This document shows positions 10,277 to 23,140 of a DNA stretch of 64,000 bases, piece by piece. How positions within the stretch are numbered: the stretch's first letter is position 1; every line of letters starts with the position of its first letter. The notes below the pieces were generated by a model that saw only the letters and a program-made list of their open reading frames with translations, was not told the DNA's origin and did no database searches. The position numbers and the translations under genes were made by a program. The DNA comes from Parvibaculum sp. (GTDB lineage: Bacteria; Pseudomonadota; Alphaproteobacteria; Parvibaculales; Parvibaculaceae): assembly GCA_030645235.1 (NCBI GenBank), contig JAUSMV010000012.1, positions 558,001 to 622,000 on the forward strand, in the 5' to 3' direction.

Positions 10277-11583
10277 ATATGGTCAGTCTGGGTTCCAAGG
10301 GTTTTCAGGGTCGCCCCGTCGCGGTTGGCCGCTCAGGCATTGTGGCGGCCCTTGATATCGGCTCCAGCAAGATTTCCTGCTTCATCGCGCGTGTTGAACC
10401 GGGCCGCATGGCCAATGGTCATGCGCCGATGCGTGTCATCGGTATCGGCCATCAGGTCTCGCGCGGCATCCGTGCCGGCGCGGTCGTTGACATGGACGCG
10501 GCTGACGAGGCGATCCGCTTTGCGGTCGATGCCGCCGAGCGCATGGCCGGTGTCACGATCAAGGAAGTCGTTGTCGGCGTGTCGGGTTGCGACCCCAAGA
10601 GCCAGACGGTCGGTGTCAAAGCGGCGGTCACAGGTTCTCAGGTGACGGATGAAGACTGCGCCCGCCTCATCTCCTATGCGCAATCAAACTTCCAGCCTGA
10701 AGCGCGCGATGTGCTTCATGCGATCCCGACGAATTACAATATTGACGGCAGCCGTGGTGTGCATGATCCGCGTGGCATGTTCGGCGAACGCCTCGGCGTG
10801 GACGTCCATATGGTCAGCGGGTTGCGTGGGCCCTTGCGCAATCTCGAACTCTGCATCGAGCGTTGCCATTTGTCGGTCGCGGGCTTTGCCGTCACGCCTT
10901 ATGTGAGCGGTCTGGCCTCCCTTGTTGAGGACGAAATGGACCTCGGCGTCGCTGTCATCGACATGGGCGGCGGCACGACATCGTTCGCGGTCTTTTTTGA
11001 GGGCGCGATGGTCTATTGCGATTCCGTGTCTATTGGCGGGAATCACATTACTAATGATATTGCGAGGGGGCTTTCGACACCGTTGGCCCATGCGGAACGC
11101 ATGAAGACTTTGTACGGCAGCGCATTGGCGTCACCGTCCGACGAGAGAGAGATGATTGACGTGCCTCAGGTAGGCGAAAGTGATGCTGATTCGGCGAATC
11201 ACATTCCGCGGTCCATGTTGACCGGGATCATTCAGCCGCGGCTCGAAGAGACGTTTGAACTCGTGCGTGATCGCATGGAGGCGAGCGGCTATGGCCGTCT
11301 GGCCGGACGTCGCGTTGTGCTGACGGGCGGGGCGAGCCAGATGAACGGCGCGCGCGAGCTCGCAGGCCGTCTTCTCGACAGGCAGGTCCGTGTCGGTCAG
11401 CCGATCCGTCTCACAGGTCTTGCAGAAGCAACGGGCGGTCCGGCTTTCTCGGCCTGTGCCGGTTTGCTGACTTATTCCATGTTCTCGCCTGCCGAAGCCG
11501 CGGGCGCGGACAATGAAGCCGAAGGCGGCGCAGGCCGTGGCCCGATCGCCAAGGTCGGGCGTTGGCTCAGGGAGAATTTCTGA
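10273..11583 (+). CDS. ftsA: Cell division protein FtsA
   Basis: FtsA is the actin-like ATPase that anchors FtsZ to the membrane. The 436-residue protein has phosphate-binding motif 1 (VAALDIGSSKISCFIARVE, residues about 24-42), the 1C domain, phosphate 2 (VIDMGGGTTSFAVF) and the adenosine motif (VVLTGGASQMNGA). It ends in a short amphipathic helix, KVGRWLRENF, the expected membrane-targeting sequence. It starts at an ATG overlapping the ftsQ stop. Confidence 0.97.
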   Translation: MNMVSLGSKGFQGRPVAVGRSGIVAALDIGSSKISCFIARVEPGRMANGHAPMRVIGIGHQVSRGIRAGAVVDMDAADEAIRFAVDAAERMAGVTIKEVVVGVSGCDPKSQTVGVKAAVTGSQVTDEDCARLISYAQSNFQPEARDVLHAIPTNYNIDGSRGVHDPRGMFGERLGVDVHMVSGLRGPLRNLELCIERCHLSVAGFAVTPYVSGLASLVEDEMDLGVAVIDMGGGTTSFAVFFEGAMVYCDSVSIGGNHITNDIARGLSTPLAHAERMKTLYGSALASPSDEREMIDVPQVGESDADSANHIPRSMLTGIIQPRLEETFELVRDRMEASGYGRLAGRRVVLTGGASQMNGARELAGRLLDRQVRVGQPIRLTGLAEATGGPAFSACAGLLTYSMFSPAEAAGADNEAEGGAGRGPIAKVGRWLRENF

Positions 11584-11746
11584 TGGCGGGACAAAACATA
11601 AATTTTGCCCGTCGCACGAGGGGCGTGATTGAGGGGCATGAATGCCGGTGGCGGTTTGGGTGGCGAGCCGGGCCACCTGGTCTCAGTCGAGATCAGACGG
11701 CGACACAGGATCCCCACTTTTCAATACTGAATTCCAGGAGACCAAA

Positions 11747-13387
11747 ATGAGCATCAAATTGACAGTCCCGCAGGCCAAAGAACTGAAGCCCAGAATCACA
11801 GTGTTCGGCGTCGGTGGCGCCGGCGGCAATGCGGTCAACAACATGATCGAGGCAGGTCTCGACGGTGTTGAATTTGTCGTTGCCAACACAGACGCACAGG
11901 CGCTGGCTCTGTCCGCTGCTGATCGCCGCATCCAGCTTGGTGCCTCGATCACCGAAGGTCTCGGTGCCGGTTCGCGCCCCGAGGTTGGTTGTGCCGCTGC
12001 TGAAGAAGCGCTCGACGAAATCGCCGAGCACATCAATGGCGCTCACATGGTCTTCATCACCGCCGGTATGGGCGGTGGTACAGGCACAGGTGCGGCCCCC
12101 GTCATCGCGCGTGCGGCGCGCGAGCAGGGTGTGCTCACGGTCGGCGTTGTGACAAAGCCCTTCCAGTTTGAAGGCTCGCGCCGTATGCGTTTGGCGGAAG
12201 AAGGCATCCGTGATCTTCAGCAGTACGTTGATACGCTGATCATCATCCCGAACCAGAACCTCTTCCGCGTTGCGAATGAAAACACAACCTTCGCCGACGC
12301 GTTTGCGATGGCGGACCAGGTTCTTCATTCAGGCGTTGCGGGCATCACTGATCTGATGATGAAGCCCGGTCTCATCAATCTCGACTTTGCCGACGTTCGC
12401 ACCGTGATGAACGAAATGGGCAAAGCCATGATGGGCACAGGCGAAGCGTCTGGCGAAAAGCGCGCTGTCGAAGCCGCCGAAGCCGCGATCTCCAATCCGC
12501 TTCTTGATGAAGTCTCGATGAAGGGCGCACGCGGCGTTCTCATCAACATCACAGGCGGCATGGACCTCACGCTTTATGAAGTCGATGAAGCGGCCAACCG
12601 CATCCGTTCAGAAGTTGATCCGGACGCCAACATCATTGTCGGCTCGACCTTTGATCCCTCGCTCAATGGTTTCATGCGTGTGTCGGTTGTCGCCACAGGC
12701 ATCGACCATGAACTGAGCATGCAGCCCGCGCCGCTCGAAGTGACCAAGGTGACGAAAGTCATGGCGACCGACCGCACATTGCCGCCGCGTGCCGCCGCCA
12801 CCTTTGCCGCGCCCGCCTCGCGTCCTGCCGAAGTGGCCGCGCAAGCTGCGCCGGAAATGACCTATGCGACCGAGCCCAAGCAGTCGAGCTTTGAAGTCAA
12901 CGAACGTCCGGCTCTGCGGATGGGTGGTGATCTGCATGAGTTTGAAGCCGAAGTGATCATCCACAGGGCTGAACCCAAGCAATCGCCGGTTGCGCGTCGC
13001 GACGATCCCGTTGTGCCTGCCGGTGCCGTTTTGGCCGAGCCGAAGAACTCGCCTTACATTCCGGGCGATCTCGACAAAGTGCAGACCAATAAGGGTGATG
13101 GTTTTCATGCCGGTCGTGCACCCGTCGCTCAGCAGCGTGCGCCCAAGCGCGGGCCTTCCTTCTTTGAACGTCTGACCGGTGGTCGCCGTCGTTCCGAGGA
13201 AGAAGATGTGGCGGCTCCGGCTCCGCAGCGCCGCGAACCTGTGGCTGCCCAGCAGCGCCCTCAGACCGAACGTCCGGCCGCTCAGGCACCGAGCCTTGCG
13301 CCTTCAACCGAAGGCCGTCTCGTTCAGCCGTCCTTTGAAGAAGAACAGTTGGAGATCCCGACCTTCCTGCGTCGCCAGGCTAACTAA
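11747..13387 (+). CDS. ftsZ: Cell division protein FtsZ
   Basis: FtsZ is the tubulin-like GTPase that forms the Z ring. The ATG at 11747 has a good Shine-Dalgarno sequence (CCAGGAG) 6 bp upstream and gives [10 protein letters not shown] longer frame starting at 11642 lacks similarity and is unlikely. Of 546 residues, about 1-320 form the GTPase domain ([18 protein letters not shown]-binding [15 protein letters not shown]). Then comes a long Ala/Pro/Arg/Gln-rich linker of about 200 residues, typical of alphaproteobacteria, and the conserved C-terminal peptide [11 protein letters not shown] that binds FtsA and other partners. The 163 bp gap after ftsA leaves room for an ftsZ-specific promoter. 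Confidence 0.98.
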   Translation: MSIKLTVPQAKELKPRITVFGVGGAGGNAVNNMIEAGLDGVEFVVANTDAQALALSAADRRIQLGASITEGLGAGSRPEVGCAAAEEALDEIAEHINGAHMVFITAGMGGGTGTGAAPVIARAAREQGVLTVGVVTKPFQFEGSRRMRLAEEGIRDLQQYVDTLIIIPNQNLFRVANENTTFADAFAMADQVLHSGVAGITDLMMKPGLINLDFADVRTVMNEMGKAMMGTGEASGEKRAVEAAEAAISNPLLDEVSMKGARGVLINITGGMDLTLYEVDEAANRIRSEVDPDANIIVGSTFDPSLNGFMRVSVVATGIDHELSMQPAPLEVTKVTKVMATDRTLPPRAAATFAAPASRPAEVAAQAAPEMTYATEPKQSSFEVNERPALRMGGDLHEFEAEVIIHRAEPKQSPVARRDDPVVPAGAVLAEPKNSPYIPGDLDKVQTNKGDGFHAGRAPVAQQRAPKRGPSFFERLTGGRRRSEEEDVAAPAPQRREPVAAQQRPQTERPAAQAPSLAPSTEGRLVQPSFEEEQLEIPTFLRRQAN

Positions 13388-13413
13388 GCAAAGGTGGCGA
13401 ACTAACCGACCAT

Positions 13414-13435
13414 CGGGGCGCTTTGCCGCGCCCCG
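13414..13435 (+). other. GC-rich hairpin just after ftsZ
   Basis: A perfect 8-bp inverted repeat (CGGGGCGC / GCGCCCCG) with a 6-base loop sits 26 bp after the ftsZ stop. There is no T-run after it, so it is more likely an mRNA 3'-end stabiliser or accessory stem in front of the terminator at 13469 than a terminator itself. Confidence 0.5.
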
Positions 13436-13468
13436 CGATATGCGCCCTGCGGGGGGTGCGACTGCCAG

Positions 13469-13509
13469 CCCTGCCTCCTCGGCCCGTGTGCCGAAGGGGC
13501 AGGGTTTTT
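13469..13509 (+). terminator. Rho-independent terminator of the dcw operon
   Basis: A 15-bp stem (CCCTGCCTCCTCGGC with its near-complement GCCGAAGGGGCAGGG, two wobble or mismatch positions), a 6-base loop and TTTTT follow ftsZ. It separates the dcw operon from lpxC. Confidence 0.85.
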
Positions 13510-13658
13510 CTTTTGTTAATCAATGAGTTAACGGGTTCGCTGCACTGTAATAAACTGAAAGAAACCGTGTTTTGTAGAAGACAGAAGGCACTGTTACTTA
13601 TCAGCCTAAGGAATTGGGGCAATTTCAATTTCATCCACGAATTCGAGAGGGCTGATCA

Positions 13659-14654
13659 GTGCGCCGGACAGAATTAGACACAGTTATGCTGGACGAAGCG
13701 CGGGCTCAACGCCGCGAGCGTGCTGGTCGTGCTGTGGCTTGTCCGCAGATGACATTGAACGCCCCCGTTGTGCTTGAAGGCGTCGGCCTGCACACGGGCC
13801 GGATGATCCGTATGGATCTCCATCCCGCAGGCGCCGGTTTCGGCATTGTTTTCCGTCGTACCGATCTGGGCGATGTGCCTGCCAGTGTCTCTGACATCAC
13901 GGCGCGTTACGACCATGTCGGTGACACGATGCTCTCGACTGTCATCTGCAACGAATCCGGCACGAGCGTCGGCACAGTTGAACATTTGATGGCGGCTCTT
14001 TCCGGTCTTGGTATCGACAATGTGTTTGTCGAAATCAATGGTCCCGAAGTGCCGATCATGGACGGCAGCAGCCAGGTTTTCGTTGAAACGATTGACGCCA
14101 TTGGCCTCAAGCCGCTTCATGCCTCGCGTCGCGCCGTTCGTATTCTGAAGCCGGTTGTGGTGCAGGATGGCCTTAAGCGTGCGGCGCTCTTGCCGGGCGA
14201 AGGTTTCAAACTCGCGTTTGAAATTGAGTTCGACAATGCCGTCATCGGTCGTCAGTTCATTGAAGCCGACTTCATGTCACCCACGTTTCGCGACGAGATT
14301 CTGACGGCGCGCACCTTCGGCATGCTCAAGGATGTTGAAGCCATGTGGGCGGCGGGTCTTGGCCTTGGCGGTTCGCTCGAAAACACGATCGTTGTCGATG
14401 GCGATCATGTCGTGAACGAAGACGGTCTGCGTTTTGACGATGAGTTTGTGCGTCATAAGGTGCTTGATGCTGTGGGCGATCTGGCTCTTGCCGGTGCGCC
14501 GCTTATCGGTCGCTATGAAGGCACACGCGCCGGTCATGCCATGAACAATCGCGTCTTGCGGGCTTTGTTTGCGGATCGTTCGGCGTGGGAAATCGTCGAA
14601 TTGGGTGCCGATGGCGAGGAAGTTTCGCGTCCTGTTGCCATTCCTGCCGAGTAA
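13659..14654 (+). CDS. lpxC: UDP-3-O-acyl-N-acetylglucosamine deacetylase LpxC
   Basis: LpxC is the zinc hydrolase catalysing the committed step of lipid A synthesis. The 331-residue protein has the two-repeat LpxC fold with zinc ligands in VEHLMAALSGLGIDN (His) and HKVLDAVGDLAL (His and Asp), and the catalytic-histidine segment RAGHAMNNRV. The frame begins at GTG 13659; an ATG at 13686 (ten codons in) is an alternative, and the first family-like sequence (NAPVVLEGVGLHTG) lies about 30 residues in, so the start is uncertain by a few codons. It is transcribed separately from ftsZ, being preceded by the dcw terminator and a TTAA-rich region. Confidence 0.97.
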   Translation: MRRTELDTVMLDEARAQRRERAGRAVACPQMTLNAPVVLEGVGLHTGRMIRMDLHPAGAGFGIVFRRTDLGDVPASVSDITARYDHVGDTMLSTVICNESGTSVGTVEHLMAALSGLGIDNVFVEINGPEVPIMDGSSQVFVETIDAIGLKPLHASRRAVRILKPVVVQDGLKRAALLPGEGFKLAFEIEFDNAVIGRQFIEADFMSPTFRDEILTARTFGMLKDVEAMWAAGLGLGGSLENTIVVDGDHVVNEDGLRFDDEFVRHKVLDAVGDLALAGAPLIGRYEGTRAGHAMNNRVLRALFADRSAWEIVELGADGEEVSRPVAIPAE

Positions 14655-14698
14655 ACCTGCTCCTGATCCATCCTGAATTATCGGACTTTGACACTATT

Positions 14699-14735
14699 CA
14701 CCCCAAGGGTTCTGGAAACAGCCCTTGGGGTGTTT
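14699..14735 (+). terminator. Rho-independent terminator after lpxC
   Basis: A perfect 11-bp stem (CACCCCAAGGG / CCCTTGGGGTG) with a 12-base loop is followed by TTT, 44 bp after the lpxC stop. The 200 bp between it and bamD hold no recognisable gene; a bamD promoter is expected there but I cannot place it confidently. Confidence 0.85.
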
Positions 14736-14935
14736 CGTCATTTGAGGCATTCCCTCGTTGTTTTGTCCCTTCTTTGTCTCTTGGCGCTATGGTTTCTTGT
14801 GCCGGATTGGGCTAGAAAAGGGCCACTGGCGGGGGGAGCTGGCTGATCGTGCCTGAGCCTTGTCACGCCCCCGGAATCGCATTGAAATGGCCTCGTTCCG
14901 TCGGTTGGAACTGTCCTGCCGGGTGATCGTTTGAA

Positions 14936-15805
14936 ATGGACTTTGCCGGCATGAGTGAGGCCAAGCTGCTTTTCCCGAAATTCCGAAATATGCGGATCCG
15001 CTCCGCATTCGTGGGTGCGATGGCCGTGGCGTCGCTTGCTTTTGTTGGTGCGTGTTCGTCCGACGCAGAGCTGCCGTATGACGAACGCCCCGTCGAGCAG
15101 ATTTACAATTCGGCCATGGATATGTTGGCTGATAAAAATTATATAAAGGCCGCGCAGGAGTTCGATGAAGTCGAGCGCCAGCATCCCTATTCAATCTGGG
15201 CACGCCGCGCGACGTTGATGTCGGCCTATTCCAACTACAAGGTCAATAATTACGACGAAGCGATTTTGGGCGCGCAGCGTTACATGTCGCTGCATCCCGG
15301 CAGCAAAGAAGTGGCTTATGCCTACTATCTCGTCGCCCTTTGCTATTACGAACAGATTTCCGACGTCGGCCGCGACCAGAAGATGACCGAAGAAGCGCAG
15401 CTCTCGCTCTCCGCGCTCATTCAGCGTTTCCCGCAAAGTGAGTATGCGCGCGATGCCCGTCTCAAGTTCGACCTGACGCGCGACCATCTCGCCGGCAAGG
15501 AAATGGAAATCGGTCGCTACTATCTTAAGAGCCATGATTACATTGCTGCGATCAACCGCTTCCGTGTTGTGCTGACGAATTTCCAGACCACCACGCACAC
15601 GCCCGAAGCGCTGCATCGTCTGGTCGAAGCCTATCTGATGCTCGGCATCAAAACCGAAGCACAGACGGCAGCCGCTGTTCTGGGTTACAACTTCCCCGGC
15701 AGCGATTGGTATCAGGACAGTTACGCGCTTCTTGCCTCGCAGGGTTTGAAGCCTGAAGAGAATAAAGACTCCTGGATCAGCAGGACCTGGAACTCCGTCT
15801 TCTGA
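14936..15805 (+). CDS. bamD: Outer membrane assembly lipoprotein BamD
   Basis: BamD is the essential TPR lipoprotein of the BAM complex that inserts beta-barrel proteins into the outer membrane. A signal peptide with lipobox FVGAC puts the lipidated Cys near residue 41 of the longest frame. Five TPR-like repeats follow (YNSAMDMLADKNYIKAAQEF; MSLHPGSKEVAYAYYLVAL; RFPQSEYARDARLK). Three starts are possible: 14936, 14951 and 14990. The last gives the most normal lipoprotein signal (MRIRSAFVGAMAVASLAFVG) but has no clear Shine-Dalgarno, so I list the longest. recN follows after 12 bp. Confidence 0.93.
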   Translation: MDFAGMSEAKLLFPKFRNMRIRSAFVGAMAVASLAFVGACSSDAELPYDERPVEQIYNSAMDMLADKNYIKAAQEFDEVERQHPYSIWARRATLMSAYSNYKVNNYDEAILGAQRYMSLHPGSKEVAYAYYLVALCYYEQISDVGRDQKMTEEAQLSLSALIQRFPQSEYARDARLKFDLTRDHLAGKEMEIGRYYLKSHDYIAAINRFRVVLTNFQTTTHTPEALHRLVEAYLMLGIKTEAQTAAAVLGYNFPGSDWYQDSYALLASQGLKPEENKDSWISRTWNSVF

Positions 15806-15817
15806 TAGCGTGTTCAC

Positions 15818-19608
<3,791 letters not shown>

Positions 19609-19610
19609 GA

Positions 19611-19647
19611 GTCCTCTCCCTCTGGGAGAGGGTTGGGTGAGGGTCTT
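19611..19647 (+). repeat. 37-bp hairpin repeat R1, copy 1
   Basis: An exact copy of an element found twice more, inverted, at 45870-45906 and 47050-47086. It holds a hairpin (CCTCTCCC TCT GGGAGAGG) followed by GTTGGGTGAGGGTCTT. This copy lies right after the ligA stop, between convergent ligA and the aminopeptidase gene, where the stem could also act in termination. It resembles the short palindromic REP-like repeats scattered in many proteobacterial genomes. Confidence 0.85.
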
Positions 19648-19881
19648 ACTTTTTTCTTCACCTCGCGCGGAGGCGCGAAGAGAAGAACGGGAGGGAGCCA
19701 TAAAGTGGGAAAAAAAGCCCTATCCCCATCTGATTATTTCTCTCACCGCACACCCTCGAACGTGAGCTACGAAAAACCTACGATCTCTGCATGGAAACAC
19801 TCGATCTCTTGCAAGAAATGAAGTGAATTTCGAGGTCGCTGCGAGCCTCAGAAGCGCGCTATCCCCGCTTTTCCGGGACCC
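19648..19881. other. Intergenic region between convergent genes
   Basis: Apart from repeat R1 at its left edge and the R2 copy at 19779-19820, this stretch holds only a small palindrome (TCGCGC GGAG GCGCGA, near 19660) and no supportable gene. Confidence 0.5.
19779..19820 (+). repeat. Dispersed 42-bp repeat R2, copy A
   Basis: Core ATGGAAACACTCGATCTC followed by TTGCAAGAAATG. It is 39/42 identical to the inverted copy at 43380-43421 and similar to the copy at 63091-63132. In the frame of its ATG it reads METLDLLQEMK and stop. Flanking CTCGA and TTTCGAG form an imperfect inverted repeat. Confidence 0.75.
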
Positions 19882-21687
19882 TCAAATCGCCCGAGTCGCG
19901 CCCTTGAGCCACGCCAATGTCTCCACATCCATGCCGTCCGACACGGCATCATAGACGCGCAGATGATAGGCATTGAGCCAGTTTTTTTCCTCCGCTGTGA
20001 GGAGTTCCGGCTCCACACAATTGAGATCAATCGGCGCAAGTGTCAGCGTTTCAAAACCAAGCATCGGACGTTCACCGCCTGCAATCATCGCCGCTTCCGT
20101 GACGACCAAAAGGTTCTCAATGCGGATGCCGTAGGCTCCGGTTTTATAATAGCCCGGCTCATTGGAAATGATCATGCCGGGTTTCAGCGGCACCGATCCG
20201 AGCTTTGAAATCCGCTGCGGTCCTTCGTGTACGGAGAGATAGGAACCGACGCCGTGGCCCGTGCCGTGATCGTAGTCGAGACCGGCTTTCCACAGTGCCA
20301 TACGCGCCAGCGCATCAAGCTGCGAGCCGGATGTGCCGCTCGGAAAACGCGATGTGGCAATGCCGATATGGCCTTTAAGCACCAGCGTAAAACGGTTGCG
20401 CTGTTCAGCGCTCGGTGTGCCGATGGCGACCGTGCGCGTTACGTCCGTTGTGCCGTCGAGATATTGCGCGCCGCTATCGACGAGAAAAAGATCGCCGGAG
20501 ATGAGCGGTTGGTTTGTGCCTTCGGTGACGCGGTAATGAACGATAGCGCCGTTCGGACCCGCGCCGGAAATCGTGTCGAAACTCACATCGCGGAGTTCGC
20601 CTGTTTCCGCGCGGAAGGCTTCAAGTTTCTTTGCGGCGGTGATTTCGTCAAGCCCGTCTTTGGAGGCTTTTTCAAGCCAGGCGAGAAACTTCGTCAGCGC
20701 TTTGCCGTCGCGCAAATGTGCGGCGCGTGTGCCGTTGACTTCCGCTTCGTTCTTGCAGGCCTTGGGCAATTCACACGGGTCCGTGCCGCGTTTGACCGTT
20801 GCGCCAGAAGCACTCAAGCGATCATTGATCCATGAGGCGCAAGTCGCCGGATCAACCAGCACTGTCTTTTTGCTGGCACCCAATGCATCAAGTGCGGCGC
20901 CCAATTCGTCGCGCTCGCGCAGTGTCACGATATTGCCGAGATGCGCGCGTGCTTTGTCATCGACCTTGGCGGAGTTGATGAAAAGTTCGGCGTGACCGTC
21001 CGCATGAATGAGTGCGAATGAAAGCGGCAGCGGTGTGTGGCCGACATCATTCCCGCGAATGTTAAAGGCCCATGCAATTGAGTCCGGCATGGTCAGCATC
21101 GCCGCATCCGCGCCATCAAGTGAAGCGGAGACACGCTTCAATTTGTCGGCAGCCGGTTCGCCCGCATATTTCAGATCATGCGGCGCGATGGGTGCGACAG
21201 GCGGCGGCGGTTGATCGGACCAGACCGCATCAAGCGGATTGCTGTCAACGGTGACAAGTGTGCCGCCCGCTTTTTCTGCCGCGGCTTTCAATCGTGCGAC
21301 AGCGTCAATCGTGTGAAGCCACGGATCGTAGGCGAGCTTCGCGCCCTTGGGGAGGTTCGCTTCCACCCATGTGCTCGGCGGCTCTTCGATCAAATGCTTT
21401 GGTTCAAACACCGCGATGTCGGTCTGCCCGCGCACCTGCAATGTGTAGCGCCCGTCAATGAAGATCGCGGCTTTGTCGAGGAGCACAATTGCAAGTCCGG
21501 CAGAACCGGAAAAGCCCGTCAGCCAGCGCAGGCGTTCGGCATGCGGCGGCACATACTCGCCCTGATGTTCGTCGGCGCGGGGGATGAGGAAACCGTCAAG
21601 CCCGCGCGCGCGCAATTCATCGCGCAGGCGTTTGGCACGTTCGGCCCCAAGGGCGGGATTGGCTGTGTCGTCATAGGTCTGAAACAT
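19882..21687 (-). CDS. Xaa-Pro aminopeptidase, M24 family (aminopeptidase P type)
   Basis: This metallopeptidase would remove an N-terminal residue preceding proline. The protein of about 601 residues has two creatinase-like N-terminal domains and a C-terminal pita-bread domain whose five metal ligands are in place: LVDSGAQYLDGTTDVTRTV (two Asp), GHGVGSYLSVHEGPQ (His), SNEPGYY (Glu) and RIENLLVV (Glu). The length of about 600 matches the long, eukaryote-like aminopeptidase P subclass rather than the 440-residue E. coli PepP. The frame extends nine codons upstream to a TTG at 21714; ATG at 21687 is the better start. It is the last gene of the uvrD-prmA-GNAT operon. Confidence 0.93.
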   Translation of the reverse strand: MFQTYDDTANPALGAERAKRLRDELRARGLDGFLIPRADEHQGEYVPPHAERLRWLTGFSGSAGLAIVLLDKAAIFIDGRYTLQVRGQTDIAVFEPKHLIEEPPSTWVEANLPKGAKLAYDPWLHTIDAVARLKAAAEKAGGTLVTVDSNPLDAVWSDQPPPPVAPIAPHDLKYAGEPAADKLKRVSASLDGADAAMLTMPDSIAWAFNIRGNDVGHTPLPLSFALIHADGHAELFINSAKVDDKARAHLGNIVTLRERDELGAALDALGASKKTVLVDPATCASWINDRLSASGATVKRGTDPCELPKACKNEAEVNGTRAAHLRDGKALTKFLAWLEKASKDGLDEITAAKKLEAFRAETGELRDVSFDTISGAGPNGAIVHYRVTEGTNQPLISGDLFLVDSGAQYLDGTTDVTRTVAIGTPSAEQRNRFTLVLKGHIGIATSRFPSGTSGSQLDALARMALWKAGLDYDHGTGHGVGSYLSVHEGPQRISKLGSVPLKPGMIISNEPGYYKTGAYGIRIENLLVVTEAAMIAGGERPMLGFETLTLAPIDLNCVEPELLTAEEKNWLNAYHLRVYDAVSDGMDVETLAWLKGATRAI

Positions 21688-21735
21688 CGGATAAATGTAA
21701 GGGCTGCGCGTCAAAGCGGCAACCGATCAATTGGC

Positions 21736-22203
21736 CTATAAGGCGTTCGTCCACCATGTTGAAGCGATCGTTGCGCCTGCCTTTGAAAGCATATTTTTCT
21801 TTGCGGCCAGCTCGTTGGGGCACACGACAACATATTGCGTGGCGCCTTTTGTCTTGGCAGTTGCGCGGGCTGTTTCGAACAGCGCTAGTCCGGAGGTTTC
21901 CCAAAGGCCATCATCGCTCACCACAAAATCATCGATGAGACAGGTCTTTCCGCCGGGATTATAGACTGGCGGCGCGTCCTGCAACATGGCGATGAGAAAG
22001 CCGTTTACCGCTCCGCCATCTTCGCTGACCAACGTGATAATGTCTGCGTTAGAAGCGAGATAAGAAAACCAACCGCTGGATTTTTCTGCGCTGTCGTCGG
22101 CCTTCCTCCAGAATTGCGGTTGCCATGTTTCAAGCCTCAGTCGTTCTTTTTCGATGAGAGCAACCATCGCTGGCACATCATCGGCAATAGCATCACGGAT
22201 CAT
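21736..22203 (-). CDS. GNAT-family N-acetyltransferase
   Basis: A 155-residue protein with a GNAT-like pattern: N-terminal MIRDAIADDVPAMVALIEKER (first strand and helix), a central strand pair around VNGFLIAMLQDAPPVYNPGG, then IDDFVVSDDGLWETSGLALFETA at the acetyl-CoA-binding helix, and a final VVVCPNELAAKKNMLSKAG. The canonical pyrophosphate loop (Q/R-x-x-G-x-G/A) is degenerate, so the assignment rests on the overall pattern and the substrate cannot be guessed. It starts 4 bp after the prmA stop. Confidence 0.75.
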   Translation of the reverse strand: MIRDAIADDVPAMVALIEKERLRLETWQPQFWRKADDSAEKSSGWFSYLASNADIITLVSEDGGAVNGFLIAMLQDAPPVYNPGGKTCLIDDFVVSDDGLWETSGLALFETARATAKTKGATQYVVVCPNELAAKKNMLSKAGATIASTWWTNAL

Positions 22204-22207
22204 GTTT

Positions 22208-23137
22208 TCATCCCCGAATACGTAAAGTCACCCAATCGCCCTTTGGCTTTCTGTCGACAAGATAAAGCCCTTGCAAACGCAACGCGCCCGTCACCATCGT
22301 CTCTTGCGAGCGCAGAATGCCTGACAGGATCAGCGTGCCACCCGGCACCAGATGCGCGCGGAACGCCGTTGCCAATGACACAAGCGGACGCGCGAGAATG
22401 TTGGCGATGATGAGATCATAAGGCGCTTGTGCGGCGAGGGCAGGGTGGCTGAAGCCCTTGGCGGTGCGTGCTTTGATGAAAGGCGCGACGCCGTTCTTCT
22501 TTGCATTATCGATGGTGACTCTGACGGCGACGGGATCAATGTCGCTGGCGAGTACGGAGGCGTGCATGAGTTTGGCGAGCGCAATGGCGAGCACGCCGGT
22601 GCCCGTGCCGATGTCGAGCGCGTTAAGTTTCATGCCGGGTCGCACGAGGTCTGAAATGAACTCAAGGCATCCCGTCGTTGTCGCGTGATGGCCGGTGCCG
22701 AAGGCCTGCCCCGCATCGACAAGCAACGGGATCAATCCCGATGGCACCTTGTCAGCGTCGTGACTGCCATAAACAAAGAAGCGACCGGCGCGCACGGGGT
22801 CGAGACCTTCGAGCGAGCGCGTCACCCAATCTATGTCTTCAACAGGCGCAATCGTGATGGCGCTTAGTGTGTGTGATGTTTCTTCTTCCGTTGTCTTCAA
22901 CAGCGCGCGCAATGTGGCTTCGTCCGGCGCGTCTTCGTAAAGCGCTTCGACGGTCCAAAGCCCGTGCGACTCCACTTCGTTCCAGTCGGAAGCGGTCTGA
23001 TGCAGCGGTGCTTTATTGTCCGGCACTTCGCTGGTTGAAACGGCAAGCGCCTCAGGTGCAAAAGCGTCCTGCAAGGCAGTTGAGAAAAAATCCGCGACCT
23101 CATAAGGCACAGTGAAAGACGCTTTCCACAAGGCCAT
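22208..23137 (-). CDS. prmA: Ribosomal protein L11 methyltransferase PrmA
   Basis: PrmA trimethylates ribosomal protein L11. The 309-residue protein has an N-terminal substrate-binding region (WKASFTVPYEVADFFSTAL) and a SAM-dependent methyltransferase domain with AFGTGHHATTTGCLEF, motif I LDIGTGTGVLAIALAKL, DIDPVAV and the NPPY-equivalent IIANILARPLVSLA, all typical of PrmA. It begins 3 bp after the uvrD stop. Confidence 0.96.
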   Translation of the reverse strand: MALWKASFTVPYEVADFFSTALQDAFAPEALAVSTSEVPDNKAPLHQTASDWNEVESHGLWTVEALYEDAPDEATLRALLKTTEEETSHTLSAITIAPVEDIDWVTRSLEGLDPVRAGRFFVYGSHDADKVPSGLIPLLVDAGQAFGTGHHATTTGCLEFISDLVRPGMKLNALDIGTGTGVLAIALAKLMHASVLASDIDPVAVRVTIDNAKKNGVAPFIKARTAKGFSHPALAAQAPYDLIIANILARPLVSLATAFRAHLVPGGTLILSGILRSQETMVTGALRLQGLYLVDRKPKGDWVTLRIRG

Positions 23138-23140
23138 GGT

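Noticed and set aside
11642-11746. 35-codon N-terminal extension of ftsZ
   Set aside because: No Shine-Dalgarno and no FtsZ similarity; the ATG at 11747 has CCAGGAG.
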